Positions 1 to 8,513 of a stretch of 64,000 nt of DNA are shown here, piece after piece (positions within the stretch are counted from its first letter, which is position 1; the number at the start of each line of letters is the position of its first letter). The stretch covers positions 7,502,001-7,566,000 of the forward strand of contig NZ_CP051204.2 of assembly GCF_012516375.2 (NCBI RefSeq), written 5' to 3'. The position numbers and the translations under genes were made by a program. Source of the stretch: Chitinophaga oryzae (GTDB taxonomy: Bacteria > Bacteroidota > Bacteroidia > Chitinophagales > Chitinophagaceae). The notes under the pieces were generated by a model that was given only the letters and a program-made list of their open reading frames with translations, was not told the origin of the DNA and did not search any database.

Positions 1-1372
1 CGATACGGCTGTCTCTCAGGGTATAGCTGCGGCCGAGGCTGAACTGGTAGTTCTGTCCGGGAGCTGCGCGATAGGTGCGGGTCCCTATCCTGTCCAGGCC
101 GCCGATCCTTTTGTTCTGGGCTGCGATCATTTCAGGGGTTACTTTTTCAATACCCGCCGGCGGGATATGATTATAGGGATTTTTAGGATCGTAATTTCCG
201 GGCGTGAGCGTGAGGATCTCTTTGGGAAAATGATTCCGGCCACCGTCATCAAACCCAAGGTAATCATTCTTTCCCCGTTGGTAACCCATAAACTCTTTGC
301 CGGTACTGCCGCTGATGTATTTACTCCCCACGCTGACAGTAGTGAAATTATTGTCAGCGATGGCCATCGTATTGATCTGTACCATTCCTCCGCCAAAACC
401 AAATCCCATATCAGAAGTAGCCGTTTTTGATACCACAACGTTATCCACCAGGTTACTGGGCACGATGTCAAATTCGAAGTCGCGTACCTGTACATCTGTG
501 CTGGGCAGGGCGGCGCCGTCCATCATGGCCATGTTATATCGTTCAGCAATACCGCGTACCACCACCCGCCTGTTGTCGGTGGTGCTGACACCGGAAATAC
601 GTTTCAATGTCTCCCCGATGTTTTTATCGGGTAAGGCAGCCATCTGCTCATGGCTGATGCCGTTGATGATACCGGCTTCGTTTTTCTGACGGCTGTATAA
701 GGCGGCTGTAGTTTCCTTTCTGACAGAGGATTTTACCACTACCGTCGCCAGGTTGCCTCTCTGCCGCTTCAGCGTAGCGTTCAAGGTAAACGTTTCGTTT
801 TCATGGATGGCCACGCCACTTACCTCCTTGGCGCCATATCCCATGGACCTGATCATCACGGTGTAGCGGCCCTGAGGCAGGGGCAGTGAAAAATTACCGG
901 CATCGTCTGTAATTGCGCCTGCTTCGCCGATGCGGATGGTAGCGCCAATCACAGGGTCACCGTTTTCCTCGTCTATGACTTTGCCGGTAAGGCGTCCTTT
1001 CTCTTTTTTAACGGGAGCGTCTTTCTCTTTTTCAAACAATACAATTCCTCCGGCTACTTCTTTATACCCGACATTCGCCTGTTGCAATAAATACTGCAGG
1101 ATTTCAGACAGGTCCGCCTGCTTAAACTCTTTCGGGGAAACGTTCCATTGCGATAGTTGTAATTTTCCTGCGTCGTATGCTATATTCACCGGGCTGGCCT
1201 CTTTCACCTGCCGCATGGCAACATCCAATGCCACATTTGTAAACCGGATAGATAATTTTACTTTTCCGGGCGCCTGTGCCTTTAGCCCGGATACCGCCAG
1301 CAGCAGCCAACACATCGTCAGCACAAGCCTTCGTTTGGTCAGGGCCAATGTCCCTGTTCCTTTTTTTTCCAT
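1..1372 (-). CDS. TonB-dependent outer-membrane receptor with STN signalling domain (5' part, cut by window edge)
   Basis: The reading frame is open from an ATG at 1372 to the window edge (457 codons seen); the C-terminal beta-barrel lies outside. Residues 1-34 are a signal peptide ending KAQA. Residues about 36-110 resemble the STN domain (LSIRFTNVALDVAMRQV), which passes the signal to a FecR protein. Residues about 125-205 are a carboxypeptidase-regulatory-like beta domain (GKVIDEENGDPVIGATI). A plug domain follows, with RISGVSTTDNRRVVVRGIAERY and the conserved DFEFDIVPS stretch. It is the last visible gene of a sigma/FecR/receptor unit on this strand, 100 bp after fecR. The substrate is unknown. 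No SusD gene is visible, but one could lie beyond the edge. Confidence 0.88.
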   Translation of the reverse strand, partial: MEKKGTGTLALTKRRLVLTMCWLLLAVSGLKAQAPGKVKLSIRFTNVALDVAMRQVKEASPVNIAYDAGKLQLSQWNVSPKEFKQADLSEILQYLLQQANVGYKEVAGGIVLFEKEKDAPVKKEKGRLTGKVIDEENGDPVIGATIRIGEAGAITDDAGNFSLPLPQGRYTVMIRSMGYGAKEVSGVAIHENETFTLNATLKRQRGNLATVVVKSSVRKETTAALYSRQKNEAGIINGISHEQMAALPDKNIGETLKRISGVSTTDNRRVVVRGIAERYNMAMMDGAALPSTDVQVRDFEFDIVPSNLVDNVVVSKTATSDMGFGFGGGMVQINTMAIADNNFTTVSVGSKYISGSTGKEFMGYQRGKNDYLGFDDGGRNHFPKEILTLTPGNYDPKNPYNHIPPAGIEKVTPEMIAAQNKRIGGLDRIGTRTYRAAPGQNYQFSLGRSYTLRDSRI

Positions 1373-1471
1373 ACCTTTATGATTGATTTTTTTAGATGGT
1401 AATGTTGCTTTCGTCAAAAAATGGCATTACCGGAATGTTTGGCAAATCCCGTTACCAGCGGGATTTTGCTT

Positions 1472-2419
1472 TTAATATAAGGTGATTGTTTTTCCCTGTA
1501 TTTTGTAGCGTATACCGTGTACTTCCGCAAGGGTGGCGATAATGTCGCTGACGGAAGTCTTTCGGATAAAGAATTTAGCATCGTAATGCTGATTGCGGAT
1601 GTTTACATCGGAGGTCACCAACGTTACGCCATATATTCCCTGTAGCTCATTGGCCAGTTCGGAGAAGGTGGCAGCTTCCAGCAGCAGAATACCGTCGCGC
1701 CAGCCCAGTGCCTGTTTCCAATGGAGGCTGTCAACACGGAAATGGCCATCGTTGATATTCCATTGCAGTCTTTTCCCTTTAGACAGTTCCGTTAGTACCT
1801 GCACACTGTCGCTCACCTGTACCCGTCCCTGTTGTACCCATACCTGTATGGCAGGGCGGTTACGATATGCCTGCACATTGAAGGCGGTGCCCAGCACCTT
1901 TGTTTCAAGTTTGCCTGCTTTTACGATGAATGGCCGGGTCTCGTCATTTTTCACTTCAAAGAATGCCTCTCCTTCTATCAGGTCCAGGCGCCTGTTTTGT
2001 TTTCCATATTGGGAACTGTATTGAATAGTGGTACCGGATTTCAGCCATACCTGGGTACTATCGGGCAACAGGAACTGTCTGATTTCGCCGGAAGGGGCTG
2101 TTATTGTAAAACAGGTAACGGGTTGCTTATCGTGATTCACCAGGAAAAACCAGGAAGCGCCGATCAACAACGACGCCATACATGCGGCAGCCACTATCCG
2201 GCCACGCATGGGCACTACCTTCTTTTGGCTTATCTGCTCCAGGATCTGTAAATGAATACTTCCCTTGATGGCGCTTCTTTTCCCTTCCTGCTGCCAAAGC
2301 CCGATCGGCTTTATATCGTCCACCGAATGATACCAGTCGTCAACAAGCTTGTCCTGCTCCTTGTTTGTCTTCCCCGCTAAATAATGCCGAAGTAGTTTTA
2401 ACCGGTTGTGTAGTTTCAT
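1472..2419 (-). CDS. FecR-family anti-sigma factor
   Basis: The 315-residue protein has the usual FecR layout. A cytoplasmic N-terminal helical part binds sigma, and one membrane segment lies at about residues 73-93 (VAAACMASLLIGASWFFLV). The periplasmic FecR domain at about 105-205 carries LLPDSTQVWLKSGTTIQY and GEAFFEVKNDETRPFIV. The C-terminal DUF4974-type domain (about 245-315) contacts the receptor's STN domain. It sits between its sigma factor (92 bp upstream) and the receptor gene, the normal cell-surface signalling order in Bacteroidota. It probably holds the sigma factor inactive until the receptor is occupied. Confidence 0.93.
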   Translation of the reverse strand: MKLHNRLKLLRHYLAGKTNKEQDKLVDDWYHSVDDIKPIGLWQQEGKRSAIKGSIHLQILEQISQKKVVPMRGRIVAAACMASLLIGASWFFLVNHDKQPVTCFTITAPSGEIRQFLLPDSTQVWLKSGTTIQYSSQYGKQNRRLDLIEGEAFFEVKNDETRPFIVKAGKLETKVLGTAFNVQAYRNRPAIQVWVQQGRVQVSDSVQVLTELSKGKRLQWNINDGHFRVDSLHWKQALGWRDGILLLEAATFSELANELQGIYGVTLVTSDVNIRNQHYDAKFFIRKTSVSDIIATLAEVHGIRYKIQGKTITLY

Positions 2420-2511
2420 ATAACAGTCCTCCTGTTATGTACATACCGGTTAGGGCCTGTAGTACTATCCTTTTAATGTTACCAAATTGTAAACTCCCGG
2501 AACGGGCATGG

Positions 2512-3090
2512 TTACAGGATAAAGGGCAGGTAAACCGACTGGCCCTGCAGCCGTAAACGAAGCCGTTTGAGGGCGTTGTGGACCTGGTTTTTGACCGTCT
2601 GTTCCGAAATAGACAGTCGCAGCGCTATCTCCCTGACGGATAGCTCTTTTTCATAGCTGAGTATAAAGACTTCCCGCATCTTATCCGGCATGGAAGCGAT
2701 TTCCCACCGGACTTTTTCTCTCAATGCGTCAAATTCGTAATGATCCTGTTTTCTTTGTTCTGCTTCGTCGGGCAGGCTGTAAACGGACAATGGTAAATCC
2801 GTGGTGCCCTGTTTGGCTTCCCGGTAAATATGGCGTATAACACTGTATTTTAAAGCAGTAAACAAATAGGGGCTTAACTTATCTTCAACGGTTATCTGTT
2901 GCCGGTTCTCCCAGGCGTGAATAAAGATGTTCTGTACAAAATCCTTGGCCGTCGCCTCGTCGGCCAGCCTGCGGTAGGCCATGGAAAACATTTCATCCCA
3001 ATACCGTTCAAACAAACATGAAAACGACGCTGTATCTCCCCGTTTTACCTGTTGCCATAAGGCGGCATCATTTAATGTACTTCTATCCAT
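2512..3090 (-). CDS. ECF RNA polymerase sigma factor, FecI-like
   Basis: The 192-residue protein has the two ECF domains. Region 2 lies at about residues 25-70 (LFERYWDEMFSMAYRRLADEATAKDFVQNIF in part), and region 4 at about 130-180 contains a helix-turn-helix (LSVREIALRLSISEQTVKNQ). It should direct transcription of the adjacent receptor genes when released by the FecR protein encoded downstream. The start is an ATG at 3090. A Bacteroidota-type -7 box lies 21 bp upstream. Confidence 0.94.
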   Translation of the reverse strand: MDRSTLNDAALWQQVKRGDTASFSCLFERYWDEMFSMAYRRLADEATAKDFVQNIFIHAWENRQQITVEDKLSPYLFTALKYSVIRHIYREAKQGTTDLPLSVYSLPDEAEQRKQDHYEFDALREKVRWEIASMPDKMREVFILSYEKELSVREIALRLSISEQTVKNQVHNALKRLRLRLQGQSVYLPFIL

Positions 3091-3110
3091 GATAAGTTAC
3101 CTTGCGGACG

Positions 3111-3118
3111 CAAAGATA
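3111..3118 (-). promoter_or_regulatory. -7 promoter element upstream of the ECF sigma gene
   Basis: On the minus strand the bases read TATCTTTG, an exact match to the Bacteroidota primary-sigma -7 consensus TAnnTTTG. It lies 21 bp before the sigma factor ATG. No clear TTTG -33 box is seen at the normal distance, so the call rests on the -7 box alone. Confidence 0.45.
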
Positions 3119-3210
3119 TAGTGGCCGCTGCAGGCATTGCACACAGGAGATTATTTTATTATTAATTTGTCCGGCCTGTACAAAATTGCTGGCAATGTAC
3201 ACCCGTACCA

Positions 3211-3254
3211 AACAAAAAAGGTTATCCGGCAGCTGTCTGATAACCTTTTTTGTT
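3211..3254. terminator. Bidirectional terminator-like hairpin
   Basis: A perfect 16-bp inverted repeat (AACAAAAAAGGTTATC at 3211-3226 and GATAACCTTTTTTGTT at 3239-3254) encloses a 12-base loop. It has an A-run on the left and a T-run on the right, so it could terminate transcription both ways. It lies between two divergent genes, which is not where a terminator is expected. It may act as an attenuator in the leader of the zinc-ribbon gene or end a small transcript. Confidence 0.7.
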
Positions 3255-3279
3255 TTATCCTTGTAAAAACTTTAAGCCG

Positions 3280-3522
3280 GTGAGTTTGATCATTTGTCCT
3301 CATTGTCAGGACCAGGCATTCACCTGGTCATATGACGAAGAAAATACGCCGCCTACCAGCTGGCACTGTTCCGCTTGCGGCTACAGGGCCCGTGAAGATG
3401 AATCGTTGGAACGGATATGCACCACTTGCGGAATAAAAAGTGAAATAAGGCTGGAAGATGATGACAAGGTCTACTGGTATTGCCACCATTGTCAAAAGAT
3501 CAGGCTTCTCCCGGAAAAATGA
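3280..3522 (+). CDS. Small double zinc-ribbon protein
   Basis: About 80 residues with four CxxC pairs (CPHC, CSAC, CTTC, CHHC), enough ligands for two structural zinc sites. I place the start at GTG 3280, giving MSLIICPHC. The upstream in-frame TTG at 3250 lies inside the terminator hairpin. No enzymatic motif is present. Proteins of this layout are common in Bacteroidota, but I know no function. It is likely cytoplasmic and monocistronic. Confidence 0.7.
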   Translation: MSLIICPHCQDQAFTWSYDEENTPPTSWHCSACGYRAREDESLERICTTCGIKSEIRLEDDDKVYWYCHHCQKIRLLPEK

Positions 3523-3563
3523 GCTCTTCGGTAAACGATCTGTAAACCTTAACAGGACTAACT

Positions 3564-4457
3564 TTGAAAGCGATCATCACTTTATTGAAAACACTGTTAC
3601 TGAGCCACTTCCCCTCCGGCTCCGCCATCAACTATTACGACGGCCACCTTTATATCATTGGCGACGATGCCAATCAACTGCTGGTACTGGACAGTAATTA
3701 TCATGAAGTCAATACAGTAACCCTGTTTCATTATGAAGAGAAGCGCATCCCCAAAGCTAAAAAGCCCGACCTGGAAACCGCGGTGATACTGAATACGGGC
3801 CAACAAAAAAGGTTGCTGGCACTGGGCTCTGCCGCAACAAAGGAACGGGAAACAGGCGTTTTGTTACCGCTTCCTCCGCGTGACAGCAAACCGGTTTACA
3901 TTTCCTATGCCCCGTTTATAAAACGTTTACAGCAGATTCCGGAGATAAATATCGAAGGCGCCACCGTAGCAGGCGAGCATTTTATACTTGCCAACCGCGG
4001 CAATGACGGTCATCCGGTCAATCAACTGGTGATCACCACGCCTGATTTCTGGGAGCGGCAGGAAGAAGTTCCTGTCAGTGTTTCAAAGCTGATCATCCCT
4101 TTTCCCACGCACGGATTCGCCGGTGTTTCCGAATTATGTTATGTGGAGCAGGAAGATGCGCTGCTCGTTCTTCTTTCCAGTGAAGCCACCAGCAATGCCT
4201 ATGACGATGGGGCAATCGGCGACAGTTACCTCGGCTGGGTGAAGCATATCAGCCGGCAACTAAATGGTGCAGACATACAGTTAGATGGTATTGTTAATCT
4301 CTCAGATATAGATCCTGCCTTCAAAGGGGAAAAGATGGAAGGTGTTTGTTTATCGGCTATTAAGGGCAATGAATGGTATCTTCACCTGGTGGCCGATAAT
4401 GACCAGGGAGCCAGCAGGTTGTTTTATGTGAAGATGGTGATGGAAGGGCTTCATTAA
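3564..4457 (+). CDS. Unrecognised 297-residue protein, possible beta-propeller
   Basis: The frame opens at a TTG (3564) and runs 297 residues. It is rich in beta-strand-like repeats (HLYIIGDDANQLLVLD; INIEGATVAGEHFILANRGN; AGVSELCYVEQEDALLVLLS; EGVCLSAIKGNEWYLHLVADN), like the blades of a small propeller or an esterase-like beta-propeller. There is no convincing signal peptide or catalytic motif. It may belong to the Bacteroidota DUF6929 group, but I cannot confirm this. It follows the zinc-ribbon gene by 41 bp on the same strand and may be co-transcribed. Confidence 0.6.
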   Translation: MKAIITLLKTLLLSHFPSGSAINYYDGHLYIIGDDANQLLVLDSNYHEVNTVTLFHYEEKRIPKAKKPDLETAVILNTGQQKRLLALGSAATKERETGVLLPLPPRDSKPVYISYAPFIKRLQQIPEINIEGATVAGEHFILANRGNDGHPVNQLVITTPDFWERQEEVPVSVSKLIIPFPTHGFAGVSELCYVEQEDALLVLLSSEATSNAYDDGAIGDSYLGWVKHISRQLNGADIQLDGIVNLSDIDPAFKGEKMEGVCLSAIKGNEWYLHLVADNDQGASRLFYVKMVMEGLH

Positions 4458-4505
4458 ATGTATTTGCAGCCGGGAAGAGAAGTAAATTATTGTTAACACT
4501 TCAGG

Positions 4506-5372
4506 CTATGATGGCACCTCTCTTTTTAAAAAATGAAGTATCGCTGCCACAATAGCTTCCGGCGCGTCTTCCTGTACCAGGTGCGATGCGTTGGGTACAA
4601 TATGCAGCGAAGCTCCTGGTATACGTTCTGCCAGTAAGCGTCCACGCGCTGATGGAATCCATTGGTCTTCCTCACCCCAGAGAATGTTAACCGGGCACCT
4701 TACCTCCTTAAAACGATTTTCAATATCATCCGTAAAGCGGTCGCTCATCTGGGCTATCTGGCGGTAAAAAGCAGCCTGCCCGGTGTCTCCCAGCCATGGT
4801 TCCATATACAGCATCATTTCTTCCTCAGACAGGGACCGGTGTACAGCACCGGCAATGTAGGCACGCAGTATGGCCTGATGAATATAAGCAGGGAGACCGG
4901 CAAATACTTTTTCGTGGGGCCTTGCCTGTTGCACAAAAGGCGAACCTGACGGACCGATAGCCACCGGATCTATCAGGGTAAGCGAACGGTATTCCCGTTC
5001 ATTGAGTATATGAGCGCGCAAAGCGGTCGTTCCTCCGAAATCATGCGCCACAACGTCCGGCCGGTCGATACTCCAATGGTCCATCAATTCCGTAAAAAGC
5101 TCGTTCTGGACGCCCAGCGATACATCGCCTTCTTTCATGTCCGACTTACCGTAGCCTAACAAATCGAAATAGAACACCTCCCTTTCTGTAGCAATATAGG
5201 GTGCAATTCTGCGCCAGACCACAGAAGAGAAAGGTGTTCCATGAATGAAAACAAGGGGACTGCCTTTCCCGGTTTTCCCATAACGAACCTGCTGGCCGCG
5301 AAAGTCATAGATACCGGACAGGTCCCAGGCAGTACTTTGTTTTCCTGCGTTATTTTCTGCTCTTGTAAGCAT
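4506..5372 (-). CDS. Alpha/beta hydrolase with Asp nucleophile (haloalkane dehalogenase/epoxide hydrolase type)
   Basis: A 288-residue alpha/beta-hydrolase. The oxyanion motif is HGTPFSS, and the nucleophile elbow is AHDFGGT, with Asp where lipases and esterases have Ser. The acid loop is WGEEDQW and the catalytic His lies in NASHLVQ. An Asp nucleophile is typical of haloalkane or haloacetate dehalogenases and epoxide hydrolases, so hydrolysis through an alkyl-enzyme ester is likely. The substrate cannot be read. I use the ATG at 5372; an in-frame GTG at 5414 would add 14 residues with no domain content. The protein is cytoplasmic. Confidence 0.85.
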   Translation of the reverse strand: MLTRAENNAGKQSTAWDLSGIYDFRGQQVRYGKTGKGSPLVFIHGTPFSSVVWRRIAPYIATEREVFYFDLLGYGKSDMKEGDVSLGVQNELFTELMDHWSIDRPDVVAHDFGGTTALRAHILNEREYRSLTLIDPVAIGPSGSPFVQQARPHEKVFAGLPAYIHQAILRAYIAGAVHRSLSEEEMMLYMEPWLGDTGQAAFYRQIAQMSDRFTDDIENRFKEVRCPVNILWGEEDQWIPSARGRLLAERIPGASLHIVPNASHLVQEDAPEAIVAAILHFLKREVPS

Positions 5373-5568
5373 AACATCAATTTTTCGCTTAACATGCCCC
5401 AATATCCAGGCCACTCCTACTCCTTACGGATATGCCCGGTCCCGCTTCCCGCCCCAGGGACATAGCGTCGCCGGAGCATAACAGCGTTACCGTCACTGAT
5501 GGCTCAGTTTAGTATCACCTGTAATTAGTGGCAATGAAAGGACAACCTGCGCAATGGCAACTACACCT

Positions 5569-6369
5569 TTAGCGGGTCCCGCCTTTAAGGAAACCAGGAA
5601 TGATGGCCATGAGTAGTGCTGTTTTTGTTGTCAGTGCAGTATGCATGGTACCGGGTAATATCGCCAGTTGAGAAACCGGCATTGATAATTCCCCCAGACT
5701 ACCGCCGCCCAGCAGCCTGAATAATTCCACCGCATGTTCCGGTTGAACGATATCAGCATCGCCGGCAATGATCAATGCAGGCGCCTGTATTTTCCGGATG
5801 TCATCAGCAGACCATGCCTGTGCTCTTTTGTTGAAGATGGTTACTTTCTCCAGATGTCGTGGCCAGTCTTCCGGCCGCGGGGCGGTGCGGAGATATTCCG
5901 CTTCATAGGGCGTGCCTTTCATGCCTTCGGCGGTGAGCAGGGATTCCAGTCCGGCGAGCGCCGGATGGCGGCCGCTGCTGTTGAATGTGCCGGAAGCCAG
6001 GATGAGTTTACCTACCAGCCCAGGCTGACGCATGGCTATCTGCAATGCCACGCCGGCGCCTGTGCTGTAACCGAAAAAATCCGCCTCCGTGATGTGCAGT
6101 ACCCGTAGCAGTGCCATCACATCGTCCGCAAGTTGTTCGTAAGAAAGGGGACGTTCCGGGATATCGGCAGTGTGTCCGTACCCCTGGAATTCAACAGCTA
6201 TTACTTGCCTGTCTGCCGCCAGCAGCGGGGTTAAGCTGCCAAAGGCGGTGCTTACGCCGGAAACGGCGCCGGGCAATAACAGCAACGGTCTGCCCTGACC
6301 ATGTACCTCGTAGTACATTTTCAATCCGTTGACATCGGCGTAACGTCCCTGATTTTCTACAGTCATCAT
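5569..6369 (-). CDS. Alpha/beta hydrolase (Ser nucleophile)
   Basis: A 266-residue alpha/beta-hydrolase. The oxyanion region is LLLLPGAVSG, the nucleophile elbow is FGYSTGAG (Ser), the acid loop is IAGDADIVQP, and the likely catalytic His is in PGTMHTAL. It resembles general esterase/lipase-like hydrolases; the substrate is unknown. It starts with two adjacent ATG codons (6369, 6366). The next gene upstream on the same strand is a Crp/Fnr regulator. Confidence 0.85.
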   Translation of the reverse strand: MMTVENQGRYADVNGLKMYYEVHGQGRPLLLLPGAVSGVSTAFGSLTPLLAADRQVIAVEFQGYGHTADIPERPLSYEQLADDVMALLRVLHITEADFFGYSTGAGVALQIAMRQPGLVGKLILASGTFNSSGRHPALAGLESLLTAEGMKGTPYEAEYLRTAPRPEDWPRHLEKVTIFNKRAQAWSADDIRKIQAPALIIAGDADIVQPEHAVELFRLLGGGSLGELSMPVSQLAILPGTMHTALTTKTALLMAIIPGFLKGGTR

Positions 6370-6435
6370 CGTGTTTTATTTAATGACGGTAAAAGTCGGA
6401 AGCCGCAGGTAAACCATTCTTGGTGTATACCAACA

Positions 6436-7002
6436 TCAGAATTTAACCTGGTTAAATAGTTTGCTGAAGTTCGTCGGGTCTATGCCCAGGTAGGAGGCGA
6501 TGTACTTATGCGGCACCAGGTGCAGCAGTTCCGGGTTTTTACTGCAAAATGACCGGTACCGTTCTTCGATGGTCATAGCGCGCAGGTTAATATGCATGTT
6601 CACCATATCCGCTAACATACGCTCTATCATTCGCCGGAAGAGCCGTTCCACGGACTGTGACTGGTCCAGTAACTGCTGCAGCTGCGTGTAGGGAAGACAG
6701 GCCAGTTCACTGTCTGTCAGGCAGGTTAAAAAGTATTTGGAAGGCGTCTGGAAAGAGAAAGATTCCGCGATAGCACACAACGCAGGGGAATAACTAAAGT
6801 CGATGACATAAGTTTTGTTGTCGGCTTCGAAGCTGGCCATCTGGACGCCGCTTTTAACAAAGTAAAGGTCCCGCTGGACCTGCCCCGGCACTACGATGGC
6901 CGTTCCTTTTTTAAAGGATCGGTATTGGAGGTGGTCTGTCAGCAGGTGATAGTCTGCCGGACTGATATCGTGAAATTGTCTGAAGTATTCGTAGTGTTCC
7001 AT
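6436..7002 (-). CDS. Crp/Fnr-family cyclic-nucleotide-binding regulator
   Basis: A 188-residue regulator. The cNMP-binding fold at about residues 10-120 contains FKKGTAIVVPGQVQRDLYFV and the jelly-roll glycines. The C-terminal region (about 140-188) is a winged-helix-like DNA-binding part ending KYIASYLGIDPTNFSKLFNQ. The usual phosphate-binding signature is not obvious, so cAMP binding is uncertain. I take ATG 7002. The open frame extends to 7161, but that part is antisense to the oxidoreductase remnant. Regulators of this type often lie beside an NAD(P)/FAD oxidoreductase in Chitinophaga-like genomes, which fits the remnant next door. Confidence 0.85.
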   Translation of the reverse strand: MEHYEYFRQFHDISPADYHLLTDHLQYRSFKKGTAIVVPGQVQRDLYFVKSGVQMASFEADNKTYVIDFSYSPALCAIAESFSFQTPSKYFLTCLTDSELACLPYTQLQQLLDQSQSVERLFRRMIERMLADMVNMHINLRAMTIEERYRSFCSKNPELLHLVPHKYIASYLGIDPTNFSKLFNQVKF

Positions 7003-7042
7003 AAAATCCAGGCTGGTAGTCAAATATAGGCATAACTGTGAT

Positions 7043-7207
7043 TTGTCCGGCGGCAGCTGCGCAGGCCTCTCTGCGGCGATGGCGCTGGGCCGTTCACTGC
7101 GGGATGTGCTGATCATTGATGGTGGCCGGCGCTGCAACGCTAAAGCCACCCACGCACACAATTTCCTTACGCAGGACTATCAATCGCCTAATCCTGCCGT
7201 TGCCAGA
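7043..7207 (+). pseudogene. Remnant of a thioredoxin-reductase-like NAD(P)/FAD oxidoreductase
   Basis: About 55 codons encode a clear N-terminal FAD-binding segment: GGSCAGLSAAMALGRSL, then VLIIDGG, then a Cys and NFLTQD, as in thioredoxin-reductase-like flavoproteins of about 300 residues. There is no start codon or proper first beta strand upstream (the expected VIIGG is degraded). After NFLTQD the similarity stops. The frame then continues into an unrelated hydrophobic tail (GLYLAALLLSLC) and ends at about 7288. This is a deleted gene, probably the former divergent partner of the Crp regulator. Confidence 0.7.
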
Positions 7208-7332
7208 TTGCGGAGCCTGAAAACTCACACCGTTTATGGGATAGGACTGTACCTGGCGGCACTGTTGCTGAGCCTGTGTATAAAATAGCGGGGTATTTTT
7301 TGTAACTTCGTTGCAAATTTTAATTTTTAACC

Positions 7333-7959
7333 ATGCAGCAGGAAAACGCGAAACCAGAATTCTGGGAAGCCGCCTTCACGGAAAAGCAGGAAATGTGGGG
7401 TTTTGAGCCTTCCCATTCCGCCTTGTTAACCAGCGACTTTTTCGTTGAAAAGGGTGTAAAAAAGGTGCTTATCCCCGGTATCGGGTACGGCCGGAACGCG
7501 CAGATATTCAAAGACAAAGGCATGAGCGTAACAGGCATCGAGATATCCCAAACGGCGATTGAGATGGCGCGGAAACATTACGGCGACGGCATGATGATCC
7601 ATCACGGCTCAGTAACCGCCATGCCTTTCGACGACGTTGAGTATGACGGCATCTTCTGTTACGCCCTCATTCACCTGCTGGATGGAGAAGAAAGAAAGAA
7701 ACTGATCAGCGACTGCTATCAGCAGTTATCAGCAAACGGCTACATGGTTTTTACCATGATTTCGAAAGCAGCGCATACCTACGGCCAGGGCACGCTTATC
7801 AGCAAAGACCGTTATGAAATGTTCGGCGGCGTTAACATGTACTTCTATGACCGGGAATCGATCCATGCGGAGTTTGATCAGGCAGGATTGCTGGAGATCA
7901 TGGAAGTGAACGAAAATTTTCCATTCTACCTTGTTAAATGCGGCAAAGCAGCAAAGTGA
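7333..7959 (+). CDS. Class I SAM-dependent methyltransferase (TPMT-like)
   Basis: A 208-residue methyltransferase beginning EFWEAAFTEKQEMWG, like the thiopurine S-methyltransferase/TehB-type group. Motif I is VLIPGIGYGRNAQIF, the acidic residue after beta-2 is in VTGIEIS, and the motif-IV region is YDGIFCYALIHLL. It probably methylates a small thiol, selenium or tellurium compound, but this is inferred only from family. Its stop codon directly abuts the stop of the convergent hydrolase gene. Confidence 0.85.
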   Translation: MQQENAKPEFWEAAFTEKQEMWGFEPSHSALLTSDFFVEKGVKKVLIPGIGYGRNAQIFKDKGMSVTGIEISQTAIEMARKHYGDGMMIHHGSVTAMPFDDVEYDGIFCYALIHLLDGEERKKLISDCYQQLSANGYMVFTMISKAAHTYGQGTLISKDRYEMFGGVNMYFYDRESIHAEFDQAGLLEIMEVNENFPFYLVKCGKAAK

Positions 7960-8502
7960 TCAGCGGAGCTGGTTAATATCTTCAGACAGTGTCTTTGCTG
8001 CGGCCACCATTTCATGGCCTCCCTGCTTGAACGTTCTGACAACTGCCCGGGGCAGGCTGGCGGCGTAACGCCGATGATGCGCAAAATCCACCACTTCATC
8101 ATCTTCCGCATGATAGATAAAAACGGGATCTATAGCGGGCAGACGCCTGTCAAAATCATCCTTCAGCATAAATTCCGGCGACTGCCATTCCGCCTCTCCC
8201 CAAAAGGGAGCGGAAACCAGGAAAAGCGCTTTTATCTTTTGCTGCACCTTTTCTTCTGACAACAACTTTAACAGCACAGAACCACCCAGAGAATGCCCGA
8301 TCAGTACCAGGGGAGCATCGCTTGCTTCCAGCTCCTGCAGGACCGCGGTTTTCCACATCTGATAGTTGGGCGCCTCTTCCTGCGGCATCGGCGGATAATG
8401 AAAGCTAATACCCGCCTGCAGCTGTTGTTGCAGCGATTGCACCAGCGGCTGGTCCCATTCATAAGCGCCTTCTCCGGCGCCCTGGATAAATATTACCTGC
8501 AT
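7960..8502 (-). CDS. Small alpha/beta hydrolase (RBBP9/YdeN-like)
   Basis: A 180-residue minimal alpha/beta-hydrolase without a lid domain. It has a GAGEGAYEW N-terminal loop, the nucleophile elbow IGHSLGGS, the acid in HAEDDEVVDF, and the His in KQGGHEMV. Size and motifs fit the RBBP9/YdeN serine hydrolases; the substrate is unknown. It ends tail-to-tail with the methyltransferase with no spacer. Upstream, 11 bp separate it from the DUF1569 gene on the same strand, so it is probably the last gene of that operon. Confidence 0.85.
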   Translation of the reverse strand: MQVIFIQGAGEGAYEWDQPLVQSLQQQLQAGISFHYPPMPQEEAPNYQMWKTAVLQELEASDAPLVLIGHSLGGSVLLKLLSEEKVQQKIKALFLVSAPFWGEAEWQSPEFMLKDDFDRRLPAIDPVFIYHAEDDEVVDFAHHRRYAASLPRAVVRTFKQGGHEMVAAAKTLSEDINQLR

Positions 8503-8513
8503 GTCTGTAAAAA

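Noticed and set aside
7003..7161. 5' extension of the Crp/Fnr gene to 7161
   Set aside because: The extra 53 codons are antisense to the flavoprotein remnant, have no conserved-domain character, and an ATG at 7002 gives the normal family start.
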